From the NCBI GenBank assembly GCA_016712465.1, contig JADJQZ010000001.1, forward strand, positions 6,572,001 through 6,636,000: DNA of 64,000 bases, written 5' to 3'. The translations under genes were made by a program, and so were the position numbers. The DNA comes from Candidatus Obscuribacter sp. (lineage in GTDB: Bacteria; Cyanobacteriota; Vampirovibrionia; Obscuribacterales; Obscuribacteraceae). Shown here piece after piece: positions 8,451-16,735 of the stretch (position 1 is the first letter of the stretch; each line of letters starts with the position of its first letter). The notes under the pieces are model-generated. The model saw only the letters and a list, made by a program, of their open reading frames with translations. It ran no database searches and was not told where the DNA came from.

Positions 8451-9191
8451 TTAGGAACTGGACTCGTCGATGACCTCGATGGCCCGGATGTTGTCGTTGG
8501 TGACGTTGGCAGCCACCAGTTGGTCGAGTTGACGCATGGTCATTTTCACGTTCATGCGGAACTCCAGCTCGCCGCTGGTGGTGCGGGTGTAGCGATTGAT
8601 GGCCGAACCCTGCGGGAAGAGCTTCTTCGCCTCCTCGAACTTGTCGTGGGGGCAGACGATGCGCAGCACGTGTTCACCGGTATCGTCCGGGGGGAAGATC
8701 CAGTAGGAGAGCTGCATGTAGATGACGATGATGAGCGTCACCAGGATGGCCCAGAGCAGGTAACCGAAGCCGCAGCAGATACCCACGCCGGTGGCGTAGA
8801 GAATCATGGCCGAGGTGGTGAGACCCTGGGTTTTCCAGCCGTTCTTCCAGATCACGCCGGCGCCGAGGAAGGCGATACCGGCAAGAAGCTGACCGGGAAG
8901 ACGAGCGGGGTCGCCAATTTTCGTGGCGTCGAAAACAACAAGACCGACCATGGTGATCAAGCAGGCGCTGGCGCAGACGAGGGTGTTGGTGCGGACACCA
9001 GCCACCTTGTGGCGCTTGCGGCGCTCGAGACCAAGCAGCGTTCCCAGCACAATCGAGACCAGGAAAGGCGGCAGATAGAGCTTCGAGGTCAACATCTGCG
9101 GGGAAGTGAGCAGATGTTGGAACCAGTTGTTCATCCAGTCGGGTACGAGTGAAGACAGATTGATAGCGTAGTTGGCAATTTGGTCGAGCAT
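8451..9191 (-). CDS. MgtC/SapB family membrane protein
   Basis: 246 residues. The ATG at 9191 is chosen because AGGAG lies eight bases upstream. It has about five transmembrane helices. The MgtC signature is clear: LGTLLGLERRKRHKVAGVRT (about residue 50) with the conserved Glu-Arg, and LLAGIAFLGAGVIW. The C-terminal 75 residues form a soluble ACT-like domain as in longer MgtC proteins. MgtC proteins affect F-ATPase activity, Mg2+ limitation and membrane stress, but the molecular role is not settled. No Mg2+ riboswitch is recognisable upstream. Confidence 0.9.
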   Translation of the reverse strand: MLDQIANYAINLSSLVPDWMNNWFQHLLTSPQMLTSKLYLPPFLVSIVLGTLLGLERRKRHKVAGVRTNTLVCASACLITMVGLVVFDATKIGDPARLPGQLLAGIAFLGAGVIWKNGWKTQGLTTSAMILYATGVGICCGFGYLLWAILVTLIIVIYMQLSYWIFPPDDTGEHVLRIVCPHDKFEEAKKLFPQGSAINRYTRTTSGELEFRMNVKMTMRQLDQLVAANVTNDNIRAIEVIDESSS

Positions 9192-9733
9192 GATGCTCAC
9201 TCCTAAGCAAAATCGATTTGTACAGGCGACCGTAGATGCTTTTGCCACTTAGCAGAAGCATGGTCGCAGACAAATTCGAGAGGTTAAACACGACTCTCAT
9301 CACTTTCAGTAAGACCGTCAGCCAATCAAGGCTGATACTGGCGCCAGGTCCGGCGGCGAGTAGTTCTACCAGGCTCGGTTCAGCACTTTGCCGGTTAAAC
9401 GAAAGTCTCGGGGAAACCTCTTCAGATTCACGAGCCGTGCTTCCACCTCAAACCATTTCTGGCATGCGGGAGAGAGTTTGGTGCGGTGTGGTGAACTGTT
9501 TGGTTTTACCGGCCTTAAAGAGAGCGAAAGAATTAGTACTCATGATATTGGCTGTTACTGACAACCATTTGCCATAGGCCTCGGAAAATCATAGAAAAAG
9601 CTAACCTGGCCTAGATCTCCGCAAACCTCACCGGACTTGAATTTTCTCCTTTTGGTGAGAGGGAGTTAGGCTAGCTAGGCTCGCGTGAGGTTTTCAAGCG
9701 GAAGCTTAAGCGGTTGTTTTTGCTGAGGAGGCG
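9192..9733. other. Intergenic region upstream of mgtC-like gene
   Basis: A plus-strand frame at 9236-9577 (113 codons) shows no domain, no ribosome site and scattered codon use, and I do not call it. Between 9600 and 9715 there are several complementary segments (ACCTCAC near 9625 with GTGAGGT near 9684; repeated CTAGCTAGG-like words), so a folded leader or small RNA ending at the plus-strand terminator at 9790-9827 is possible. Confidence 0.35.
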
Positions 9734-9829
9734 ATGATGAGATTTAAGAGAAGACTGCGCACGTTTTTTCGGGTTCGGTTTTTCAGGTTCGAATTTGCAT
9801 GCTCAATTCTGCAAATTCGTCTTTTTTGA
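9734..9829 (+). CDS. Possible 31-residue Arg/Phe-rich peptide overlapping a terminator
   Basis: A short frame starts ATGATG directly after GAGGAGG, a near-perfect ribosome site. The product is very basic and aromatic (MMRFKRRLRTFFRVRFFRF, then EFACSILQIRLF). Its last 13 codons coincide with the stem, loop and T-tract of an intrinsic terminator (9790-9827), so transcription would often stop before the stop codon is copied. This could be a leader peptide, a small membrane-active peptide, or chance. No plus-strand gene follows before the convergent HU gene. Confidence 0.3.
   Translation: MMRFKRRLRTFFRVRFFRFEFACSILQIRLF
9790..9827 (+). terminator. Intrinsic terminator, plus strand
   Basis: A 9-bp perfect stem (CGAATTTGC / GCAAATTCG) with a 12-base loop is followed by TCTTTTTT. 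This is a classical Rho-independent terminator in an area where no plus-strand gene of normal size is evident, implying a short plus-strand transcript upstream. Confidence 0.7.
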
Positions 9830-9869
9830 TCGGCACTCTCTTAGTGCAAGACAAAAATTTTGCCGGGGC

Positions 9870-9906
9870 CAAAAAAAACAAGGACCGTTCAGAAAACGAT
9901 CCTTGT
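9870..9906 (-). terminator. Intrinsic terminator, minus strand, distal to HU
   Basis: Read on the minus strand: stem ACAAGGA-x-CGTT / AACG-x-TCCTTGT with one mismatch, then eight T residues. It lies about 180 bases beyond the HU stop codon, after a first hairpin at 10052-10082. It may be a back-up terminator or the end of a separate short RNA. Confidence 0.75.
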
Positions 9907-10051
9907 CTTTGAAGTGGGTTGAACTGACGATTACCTTACCTAATCCATCCTAATCTTTGATACCAAATTGATATTTGAAATTTGCATTTGAACTATCAAC
10001 TTTTCTTGGATCATCATGCATTAAGCACAAGGCCTTGGGCATGATGAAAGC

Positions 10052-10082
10052 GATGGGCTCTTGCGCCAGGCAAGAGCCCATC
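10052..10082 (-). terminator. Hairpin immediately after HU gene
   Basis: A perfect 13-bp stem (GATGGGCTCTTGC / GCAAGAGCCCATC) with a 5-base loop starts six bases from the HU stop codon. The minus-strand tail reads GCTTTCATC, only a short T-run, so it may protect the mRNA end as well as terminate. Confidence 0.6.
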
Positions 10083-10087
10083 AGAGC

Positions 10088-10501
10088 TTAGCGTTTTTTG
10101 CCGCCTTTTTTGACAGCTTTTTTAGCCGGCTTAGCAGCGGCTTTTTTGGCTGGCTTAGCAGCGGCTTTTTTAGCCGGCTTAGCAGCAGCTTTGGGCTTAG
10201 CGAGATCGAGGGACGGTTGCTTAGCGCGACCGTTGACGATATCTTTCAGCTCTTTACCAGCGCGGAAAGCCGGAACGCGAGCAGCCGCAATTTTGAGCGG
10301 AGCAAGGGTTCTGGGGTTACGGCCGGTGCGGGCTTTGCGCATGCGACGCTCAAAGGTTCCGAAGCCAACGAGAGTGACTTTATCACCTTTGGCGAGAGCG
10401 CCAGTAACAGTGTGAATGAAAGCGGACAGGGTTCTGGTCACTTCGGACTTAGCTTGACCTGTCGCTTTTGCGACGTTCTCAACGAGCTCAGCTCGGTTCA
10501 T
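10088..10501 (-). CDS. hup: DNA-binding protein HU with lysine/alanine-rich histone-H1-like tail
   Basis: 137 residues from the ATG at 10501, eight bases after AGGAGG. Residues 1-90 form a standard HU/IHF domain (MNRAELVENVAKATG, LVGFGTFERR, RTGRNPRTLAP and FRAGKELKDIVN), which dimerises and bends DNA. Residues from about 96 on form a tail of repeated KPAKKAAA units ending VKKGGKKR, encoded by three 24-bp tandem repeats. Similar tails occur in mycobacterial HupB and Deinococcus HU, where they add DNA compaction and are acetylation targets. The gene has its own promoter (10550-10578) and terminators, so it is monocistronic. Confidence 0.93.
   Translation of the reverse strand: MNRAELVENVAKATGQAKSEVTRTLSAFIHTVTGALAKGDKVTLVGFGTFERRMRKARTGRNPRTLAPLKIAAARVPAFRAGKELKDIVNGRAKQPSLDLAKPKAAAKPAKKAAAKPAKKAAAKPAKKAVKKGGKKR
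10116..10187 (-). repeat. Three tandem 24-bp repeats encoding the HU tail
   Basis: Units at 10116-10139, 10140-10163 and 10164-10187 differ by one to three bases and each encodes eight residues of the KPAKKAAA type. Such repeats can expand or contract by slippage, changing tail length between strains. Confidence 0.85.
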
Positions 10502-10549
10502 TCTGATTTCCTCCTTGTTGGAAATGCTCATTCCAACCCACAGCCAGGG

Positions 10550-10578
10550 ATGATAACACCATGATTCCTATTAGACAA
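10550..10578 (-). promoter_or_regulatory. Sigma-70-like promoter for HU
   Basis: Minus strand: TTGTCT at 10578-10573, 17-base spacer, TATCAT at 10555-10550. This places the start site about 40 bases before the HU start codon. Confidence 0.6.
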
Positions 10579-10750
10579 GTGATTCTGACTGGAATTTTGA
10601 AAGTTTTTTTTCGCGGGTGTATCTGAAATATAGATATCCAGTCACTTGTGTCGATACCCAAAAAGCCCAGCCTGCTGAACCTTTGATGAATTGGACCTCG
10701 AATGGGTATGGTCGACGGGTGCATTTAATGAAGGCCGGGAATCATCAATT

Positions 10751-10781
10751 TTGTAAAAGGTTGAGCTTGAGGCACTATAAT
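10751..10781 (+). promoter_or_regulatory. Possible promoter of the beta-propeller gene
   Basis: A perfect TATAAT lies at 10776-10781 with TTGTAA at 10751-10756 (19-base spacer, slightly long), about 80 bases before the ATG at 10863. Confidence 0.4.
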
Positions 10782-10862
10782 TTGCTCTTGTTAGAAGCCG
10801 GTTGGGGAGCGCTCCCGAGCCAATTTGATCAACCGCAAATTTATCGAGGCAAAGTGTATCCC

Positions 10863-12371
10863 ATGACAACCGCACTCAAAACGACAAGGCATGCCACTTT
10901 CGGATTAATGTCCTTAAGTTTGGGTTTTGTGCTTCTATCTTCAATCATTAATTCTCAACCGGCCGCCTCTCAACAGAAGCCAGTGAGCAAGCCGACCGGC
11001 AAGATGGTAACCGACCGGTCTAGAGAGTCGCAAAAAAAGTCGACCGCTACTTCGGCGCCCAAGCCGCAAGCTCAAGCCAGCACAGGCTCTAGCGTTGGAG
11101 CAGTGCCTCCGGCTAAAGAAACGGCACCCAAGCTTACTGCGGCGGAAGCCACCGCTGACGCGACAAAAGCTGCGCAGGGCATAGCAAGCCATTACCGGGG
11201 TGGGTGGCAAATGTTCTTGCATAATCCATGTCACACGGGAAACTCTTATATAGATATGCCTCCTGCCAGTCAAGGCCGCATAAAATGGACGTTTCCAGCT
11301 GAGGGACCGATTGATTCTTCGCCGGCTATATATAAAGGAGCTATATACTTTGGCTCCGATGATGGGCATGTTTACGCGGTTGACGAGCAAAACGGCAAAT
11401 TACTCTGGCGCAGTAAGTTGGGTGATAAGGTCAAATCATCCCCGGCCATTGGCGATGGAATGCTGATTGTAGGCTGTGAGGACAAGAAGATTTATGGTTT
11501 GAACAATCGCGACGGAAAAGTTATCTGGTCATTCGAAACCAAAGATCGTGTTTCATCTTCGCCTGCCGTATATGAGGGCGTCGCTTATGTAGGTGGATGG
11601 GACGGCAATCTCTATGCCCTTGATGCAAAATCAGGACAGTTGCGCTGGCAGTTTCCCCGTGCTGCTGAAAGCAGTACCGGTGCTCAAGATGGTAGCGGCA
11701 CCGCTGCCGGTGAGGGGGCCGGCGTCGGCAATGATCCGGCTGTCGCAAATGCGAATGCCGCCGGCAGCAACACCCAGGGTATTCCACAGTCCAGCCTGGG
11801 ACGAATAACTTCATCGCCCTGCATTGCACCAGGTATGGTTATCGTTACCGCCCACAACGGCAATGTATATGCCTTATCTACTAAAGACGGCAGGCTGGTC
11901 TGGCAGTTTCGCACTGGCGGCAAGCTCATGGCATCTCCCATGGTGCTCGATCATCTTGTTTATTTTGGTAGCTGGGACCACGCCTTCTATGCTGTCGATC
12001 TGGCCACGGGCAAGCAGAAGTGGAAGACCGGGGCGGCGGAGTCATTCAGTATTGCCGCCACCGGCACGGGCGGTAAAATCTTTGCTGCCAACGATGATCT
12101 GAAGCTTTATTGTCTCGATGCCCATAGCGGCAAAGTGCTCTGGAAGACACCTATTAATTCGCCGGTACCGCTTTTGTCGTCTTCTCCGGCCATTGCCGGC
12201 AATATGCTCTATTGCGGTAGTCCCGATGCTAATGTTTACGCCATAGACATTCGCAACGGCGCTATCAAATGGAAGCTGAAGACGCAAAGGCCCATAGTCA
12301 GTTCACCGGCTCTGACCAATGGCGGTGTTTGTATAGGCAGCCAGGACGGCAATCTCTATCTTATAAATTAG
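10863..12371 (+). CDS. Secreted or membrane-anchored PQQ-type beta-propeller protein (BamB-like repeats)
   Basis: 502 residues from the ATG at 10863, chosen because a hydrophobic signal or anchor follows (about residues 14-32: FGLMSLSLGFVLLSSIINS). An open frame extends upstream to 10617 but lies in promoter-like sequence. A Pro/Lys/Ser-rich linker (about 35-100) leads to at least seven repeats of the type GxVYAxDxxxGKxxWxxxxxxxxxSSPA, the PQQ-binding-like propeller blade also found in BamB and quinoprotein dehydrogenases. One blade is interrupted by an Ala/Gly-rich insert (about 275-305). No dehydrogenase catalytic residues are apparent, so a scaffolding or ligand-binding role in the envelope is more likely. 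Confidence 0.85.
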   Translation: MTTALKTTRHATFGLMSLSLGFVLLSSIINSQPAASQQKPVSKPTGKMVTDRSRESQKKSTATSAPKPQAQASTGSSVGAVPPAKETAPKLTAAEATADATKAAQGIASHYRGGWQMFLHNPCHTGNSYIDMPPASQGRIKWTFPAEGPIDSSPAIYKGAIYFGSDDGHVYAVDEQNGKLLWRSKLGDKVKSSPAIGDGMLIVGCEDKKIYGLNNRDGKVIWSFETKDRVSSSPAVYEGVAYVGGWDGNLYALDAKSGQLRWQFPRAAESSTGAQDGSGTAAGEGAGVGNDPAVANANAAGSNTQGIPQSSLGRITSSPCIAPGMVIVTAHNGNVYALSTKDGRLVWQFRTGGKLMASPMVLDHLVYFGSWDHAFYAVDLATGKQKWKTGAAESFSIAATGTGGKIFAANDDLKLYCLDAHSGKVLWKTPINSPVPLLSSSPAIAGNMLYCGSPDANVYAIDIRNGAIKWKLKTQRPIVSSPALTNGGVCIGSQDGNLYLIN

Positions 12372-12411
12372 AATCCTGACCCGGTTGCAGTTGCCGGCCT
12401 GGTATTGAGCT

Positions 12412-13095
12412 TCAGGGTTCCATGCTGGCCGGAGGATCTGCCTCTTTGCCTTTTTTGCCTTCCGGAAGGTCTTCGGTGGATTCCACATCAATAAGCTTGG
12501 TGTCGATTTTGCGGAAACTTTTGAGGTTTTGCGAATAGGCAATTTGGGCCTGAGCACTGCGCAGGGCCACCACATATTGAGGTACCTGGTTGATGAACTG
12601 CATGGGCTCGATGTACTCGTGGGTGTCTTCTTTAATCACCGTATAGTGCACGTGTACGCCGGTGGAGCGCCCTGTGGAACCGGCATAGCCAATCACCCTG
12701 CCCCTGCGAATCGGCATGCCCGGCATGACCGAATAGGCGTTCAGGTGACCGACAATGGTACGTACATTGGGATAAGGGTGGTAAACCTCGACTGCCACAC
12801 CGAGGTTGCCGCGCCAGCCTACCCTGGTCACGACGCCGTCCAGCAAACAGTAAACTCTATCGTTCAACTTGGCGCTCAAATCGACGCCGTTGTGAAAATC
12901 GCCCCGTCCGGTGACAGGGTGTACGCGGAAGCCGGCTTTGGATGTGACAATACCCATGCCCACCGGCGTATAGGTGACATTGTCGACCATGGGCGATTCA
13001 AGAACGGCCGGCGCGTAATAGCCTTTGAAGTTGTAGGCTGGAGCAGCACTGCCCAGAGAAAGGGCGGCAAGCACAGTCAGAACTTTCAATCGCAT
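12412..13095 (-). CDS. Secreted M23-family (LytM) peptidoglycan endopeptidase
   Basis: 227 residues from the ATG at 13095, with a signal peptide (LKVLTVLAALSLGSAAPAYN). The LytM/M23 domain contains HNGVDLSAKLNDRVYCLLDG (zinc ligands H and D of HxxxD, about residues 88-92) and GVHVHYTV (HxH, about residue 147), all zinc ligands present. M23 peptidases cut peptide cross-links in peptidoglycan. The last 60 residues form a charged tail (STEDLPEGKKGKEADPP). The gene starts 77 bases after the gatB stop on the same strand and may be the last gene of the mla-gatB transcript. Confidence 0.87.
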   Translation of the reverse strand: MRLKVLTVLAALSLGSAAPAYNFKGYYAPAVLESPMVDNVTYTPVGMGIVTSKAGFRVHPVTGRGDFHNGVDLSAKLNDRVYCLLDGVVTRVGWRGNLGVAVEVYHPYPNVRTIVGHLNAYSVMPGMPIRRGRVIGYAGSTGRSTGVHVHYTVIKEDTHEYIEPMQFINQVPQYVVALRSAQAQIAYSQNLKSFRKIDTKLIDVESTEDLPEGKKGKEADPPASMEP

Positions 13096-13171
13096 AGCAA
13101 GCACGGCGAAACTCCAGGGTTTCCTATATTAATACCACTATTATGCCTTTTTCTAAGCAGGCTGCTTTACT

Positions 13172-14617
13172 CTAACCGGCCGCAACCGGCGGCAGCATTT
13201 CGTCCAGCAGTTTATTTATCACCTGAGGATTGGCCTTGCCCTTGAGGGCTTTCATGGCTTCCCCGAAGAAATACTGTCTGAGCTTGACCTTGCCGGAGGC
13301 GTAGTCGGCCAACTGATTGGGACTCTTATCCAGTACTTCCTGCAGAATGGCCTTGATTGGGCCTTCGTCCGAGACCTGGGCCAGTCCCTTGCTTTCAATC
13401 AACTTAGCGACGTCGCCGCCTTCGGTCATGAGGTCGAGGAGGAGTTGCTTGGCGATGGTGGAGCTGACTTTACCGGAACTGACTGCCTGGCAGAGATCCG
13501 CCATATTTTGAGGCGTGAGGGCGGTCTGGCAGAATTCCTTCTTGTTCTCTTTCAGGTAAGCGGTGGCAGGACCAATCAACCAGTTGGCCACGGCCTTGGC
13601 GGGAGCATTAAGGGCCAGCGAGCTTTCGAAGAAATCGCTCAGTTCTTTGGTTTCGGTGAGAACAGCAGCGTCCTCGCTTGAGAGACCGAGGTCGCTTTGA
13701 TAGCGTTGTCGGCGCTGGGCCGGTAGTTCGGGCAGGGATTTTCTCACTTCCTCCACCCACTGGCGGCTGATGGTCAGGGGCATCAGATCCGGTTCGGGGA
13801 AGTAACGGTAGTCGTGGGCTTCTTCCTTGGAGCGCATGGGATGGGTTTTGCCTTCCGCCTCGTTCCAGAGTCTGGTTTCCTGTACGATGCGTTCGCCTTT
13901 TTCGATGAGGGCGGTTTGTCTTTCAATTTCACTTTGAATGGCCCGTTGCACTGCCCGAAAGCTGTTCATGTTTTTGATTTCGGTCTTGGTGCCAAGTTCC
14001 TGCTGACCCACCGGTCTGAGGGAGACGTTGGCATCGCAACGGAAAGAGCCCTCTTCCAGGTTGCCGTCGCATACTTCGATGTAGCGCAGAATGTTGCGCA
14101 GTTCGGTCAGGTAGAGGCGAGCTTCTTCTGGGCTGGTCAGATCCGGTTCACTGACAATTTCCAGAAGCGGCATGCTGGAACGATTGAAGTCTACCTTGCT
14201 GTAATCGGAACCGTGGAGACCGGCAGCACCGGCGTGTACTAATTTGCCGGCGTCTTCTTCCAGGTGGGCTCTGTGAATCTGTACTTTTCTGCCGTTCACC
14301 TCAATGTAACCACCCAGGCAGATGGGTTTTTCGTACTGGGAAATCTGATAGCCCTTGGGCAAGTCGGCATAAAAATAGTTCTTGCGGTCGAAGCGGCAGG
14401 TCTCGGCGATTTTGCTGTTCAAAGCCAGACCGGTGCGAATCCCGAATTCCACTGCTTTCTTGTTTAGAACCGGCAGAACACCAGGCATGCCCAGGCAAAC
14501 AGGGCAAACTTGTTCGTTTTCAGAGGCAGCAAAGGCGGTGGGGCAACTGCAGAAAATCTTGGTATTCGTCTTGAGCTGCGCGTGCACCTCCAGACCTATG
14601 ACGGCTTCCAGTGCCAT
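13172..14617 (-). CDS. gatB: Asp/Glu-tRNA amidotransferase subunit B
   Basis: 481 residues, full length for GatB. Characteristic blocks are IGLEVHAQLKTNTKIFCSC at the N-terminus, CPVCLGMPGVLPVLN with the zinc cysteines, YFYADLPKGYQISQYEKP, and the C-terminal YqeY-like helical domain (GEAMKALKGKANPQVINKLL). GatB with GatA and GatC converts Glu-tRNA(Gln) or Asp-tRNA(Asn) to the amidated form, acting as the kinase that phosphorylates the misacylated amino acid. No gatA or gatC is nearby. It starts 25 bases after the mlaD stop codon, suggesting cotranscription with lipid transport genes. Confidence 0.97.
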   Translation of the reverse strand: MALEAVIGLEVHAQLKTNTKIFCSCPTAFAASENEQVCPVCLGMPGVLPVLNKKAVEFGIRTGLALNSKIAETCRFDRKNYFYADLPKGYQISQYEKPICLGGYIEVNGRKVQIHRAHLEEDAGKLVHAGAAGLHGSDYSKVDFNRSSMPLLEIVSEPDLTSPEEARLYLTELRNILRYIEVCDGNLEEGSFRCDANVSLRPVGQQELGTKTEIKNMNSFRAVQRAIQSEIERQTALIEKGERIVQETRLWNEAEGKTHPMRSKEEAHDYRYFPEPDLMPLTISRQWVEEVRKSLPELPAQRRQRYQSDLGLSSEDAAVLTETKELSDFFESSLALNAPAKAVANWLIGPATAYLKENKKEFCQTALTPQNMADLCQAVSSGKVSSTIAKQLLLDLMTEGGDVAKLIESKGLAQVSDEGPIKAILQEVLDKSPNQLADYASGKVKLRQYFFGEAMKALKGKANPQVINKLLDEMLPPVAAG

Positions 14618-14642
14618 TTATTCGCTCCTTGTGACTGCGTCT

Positions 14643-15980
14643 CTAGCGGGTTTTGTAGGTGTTGTTGCCGGCACTCTGGCTCTTGGGGGCTAGCTTGCCC
14701 GGTCTTCCAAACATCATGTGCATGAGCGGAGCCGGTTTGTCGAGCACTTGCTGAAGCTGCTGTGCGGCTGTGTCAACGTTGCCTGCGGCATCTTTGACTC
14801 TGGCGATTGTACCCTTCAGATCCGATTTGAAGTCCGGCTCGTTAACCAAGTTTTCTACCTTATCCATGGCCAGCCTGGCATCGGAAACTACCTTCTTGAT
14901 GTCGGAGCGAAGCTCCTGGTCTTCTGCCAGCTTATCTACGGTTTTGACGGAGCGTTCGATGGAGTTGACGCTTTCATTGAGGCGGGTGAGCATGGTGATT
15001 AGATCCTGGCGCAGGGGCTGATTGGCCAGGGTGCCGTTCAGTTCGTGAATGGTCACGCCTATGGAATCGGCGGTTTGTTTGGCCAGATTGACGGTGTCCT
15101 TGAGGTCGGCGGAAAGTCCCGGGTTATCAAGAATCTTGCCTACCTTGCTATTGGTCACTTTTACATCTCTAGCCAGGCTGCCCATGGAGCCCAGGGCTTC
15201 CTCGCCTTTGTGGAAGAATCCGCTGGCGCCTTTGACGGCGCTCTTGGCTTCCTGTGCCACTTCCCCTACCTTCTTAGTGGTATCGGTGAAGCTGTCGGCC
15301 GCTTTCTCGAAGCGGTCCATGTTCTTGTCAAGCTTCTTGGCGGCCTGGTTGAAGGCGCTCACCGCTTCTCCTGAGTGCTTGAGGGCATCAGCCAGGCTCA
15401 CTCCCACTTCTTCGGAGCCCACCGAGGTGACGATGTCGTTCAACTTGGTGGCGATTCTATTGAGAACTAATTCGGTGCGAATGGGGTCCTGACCGCGCAC
15501 GGTCTCACCGGCGGAGATAGCGCGCACTTCCTTACCGGGGATAAACTCCGGCAGGGTGATTTCAATGTACTTGGCGCCCACCAGACCCTGGGTCTGAATG
15601 GTGATCGTAGATCCCACGGGGATGGTCACCGCTTCGGTATTGATTTTGAGCTGACAATTGACCATGGCTCTTGAATTTTCTTCTTGAGTAGCAGCGCTCT
15701 GCCGGCTCAGGTCATCTTTGGGCAAATCCGAAGGCGGGCTTTTGCCGGCCAAATCCGGTTGCAAGAGTTCGATTTTTTCTACGGTTCCCACTCGCACGCC
15801 GTTGATGTTGACCGGTGCATTATTGTTGAGACCGGCAATATCGCTGAAAACCACGCTGAATCTCTGGGGCGGGTGGGCAATAGAAATTCCTTTCAGCCAC
15901 GACCAACCGATCGTCAACATAAACATTGCGATGACGAAGAAGAGTCCTACTCTGATTTCTAAATTGGGTTTGGAGTTCAT
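14643..15980 (-). CDS. mlaD: MCE/MlaD-family lipid-binding protein
   Basis: 445 residues from the ATG at 15980. A single N-terminal membrane helix (VGLFFVIAMFMLTIGWSWL) is followed by the MCE domain (FSVVFSDIAGLNNNAPVNIN, then GVRVGTVEKIEL and IQTQGLVGAKYIEI), then a long helical region from about residue 180 to 430 with repeated Ala/Asp/Lys heptads. The family forms hexameric periplasmic rings that pass phospholipids to or from the MlaE permease. The long helical C-terminus resembles needle-forming MCE proteins such as PqiB more than short E. coli MlaD. It lies directly after the MlaF gene. About 30 residues between the two MCE strands (KSPPSDLPKDDLSRQSAATQ) form an inserted loop. Confidence 0.9.
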   Translation of the reverse strand: MNSKPNLEIRVGLFFVIAMFMLTIGWSWLKGISIAHPPQRFSVVFSDIAGLNNNAPVNINGVRVGTVEKIELLQPDLAGKSPPSDLPKDDLSRQSAATQEENSRAMVNCQLKINTEAVTIPVGSTITIQTQGLVGAKYIEITLPEFIPGKEVRAISAGETVRGQDPIRTELVLNRIATKLNDIVTSVGSEEVGVSLADALKHSGEAVSAFNQAAKKLDKNMDRFEKAADSFTDTTKKVGEVAQEAKSAVKGASGFFHKGEEALGSMGSLARDVKVTNSKVGKILDNPGLSADLKDTVNLAKQTADSIGVTIHELNGTLANQPLRQDLITMLTRLNESVNSIERSVKTVDKLAEDQELRSDIKKVVSDARLAMDKVENLVNEPDFKSDLKGTIARVKDAAGNVDTAAQQLQQVLDKPAPLMHMMFGRPGKLAPKSQSAGNNTYKTR

Positions 15981-15987
15981 TAAATGT

Positions 15988-16727
15988 TCAGCCCTCAAAC
16001 GCCCCTGCCAACATCGGTCCTTCACGAGTGGCATGAGCAAATTGTTTCATATATTGGTCTTCGGAGTTAATCCCTTCTTCGGGGGTACCTTCCCATACGA
16101 TTTTGCCGGCGTGCATGAGCAAGATGCGGTCGGCGGCGCGGGTCCAGGTAGAGTACTGGTGCGTGACAACGATACAGGCTGCCTGCAATTTCTCTTCCAG
16201 CTCGATCATGTAATCTTCAATAATTGTCGACATAACCGGATCAAGACCGGTGGTCGGTTCGTCGTAAAGAATGATCTTGGGATCATTGACGATGGCCGGG
16301 CAAAGCTTGTGCGCTTTTGTTGTCCACCGGAAAGCTTGGTGGGTGAGTAATCCTCATAGCCTTCCAGCCCAACCATTTTCAGTCTTTCGGAGATAATGCG
16401 ATTCTCCTCGGCTTTGCCCAGTTTGCGTCTTTGCAAGGCGATGGCCAGGTTCTCCCGCACGGTAAGAGAGTTCAACAGGGCGGAACCCTGAAAGACCAGA
16501 CCGATTTCGTCGGAACGCTTGATCACTTCGCCTTCGTCGGGTTCGAGCAAACCGCAGATGATTTTCAAAATCGTGGACTTACCGCAGCCGGAGGGACCAA
16601 TCAAGCCGAGCATTTCGCCGGCATATACGTTGAAGCTCACCCCTTTGAGAATCTGGCGATCGCCAAAACTCTTGTGGATGTTTTTCAACTCCAGCACCGG
16701 CTGTTCATTCGGCTTTCGAGGGCTCAT
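15988..16727 (-). pseudogene. mlaF: MlaF-type ABC ATPase, interrupted by a one-base frameshift
   Basis: The frame from 16727 encodes a normal ABC ATPase start with Walker A GPSGCGKST (about residue 43) and signature LSGGQQKR (about 138), then leaves frame and ends. The downstream frame reads on as IILYDEPTTGLDPVMSTIIED (Walker B) and VVTHQYSTWTRAADRILL (H-loop) to a stop at 15988. Both join if one G is added to the run at 16295-16301 (CCCGG read as CCCGGG). With that base the protein has about 246 residues, the usual length. Since MlaE and MlaD beside it are intact, a sequencing or assembly error is as likely as a true mutation. The ATPase would drive phospholipid transport by MlaE/MlaD. Confidence 0.85.
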
Positions 16728-16735
16728 AGCAGCTC

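Noticed and set aside
9236..9577. 113-codon plus-strand frame
   Set aside because: No ribosome site, no domain, and mixed codon use in a likely regulatory region.
9600..9720. Possible 6S, SRP or tmRNA gene
   Set aside because: Complementary segments exist, but none of the conserved core sequences of those RNAs could be seen.
16206..16727. Treating the first mlaF frame as a complete short ATPase
   Set aside because: It lacks Walker B and the H-loop, and these follow in the next frame, so it is a frameshift, not a natural short protein.
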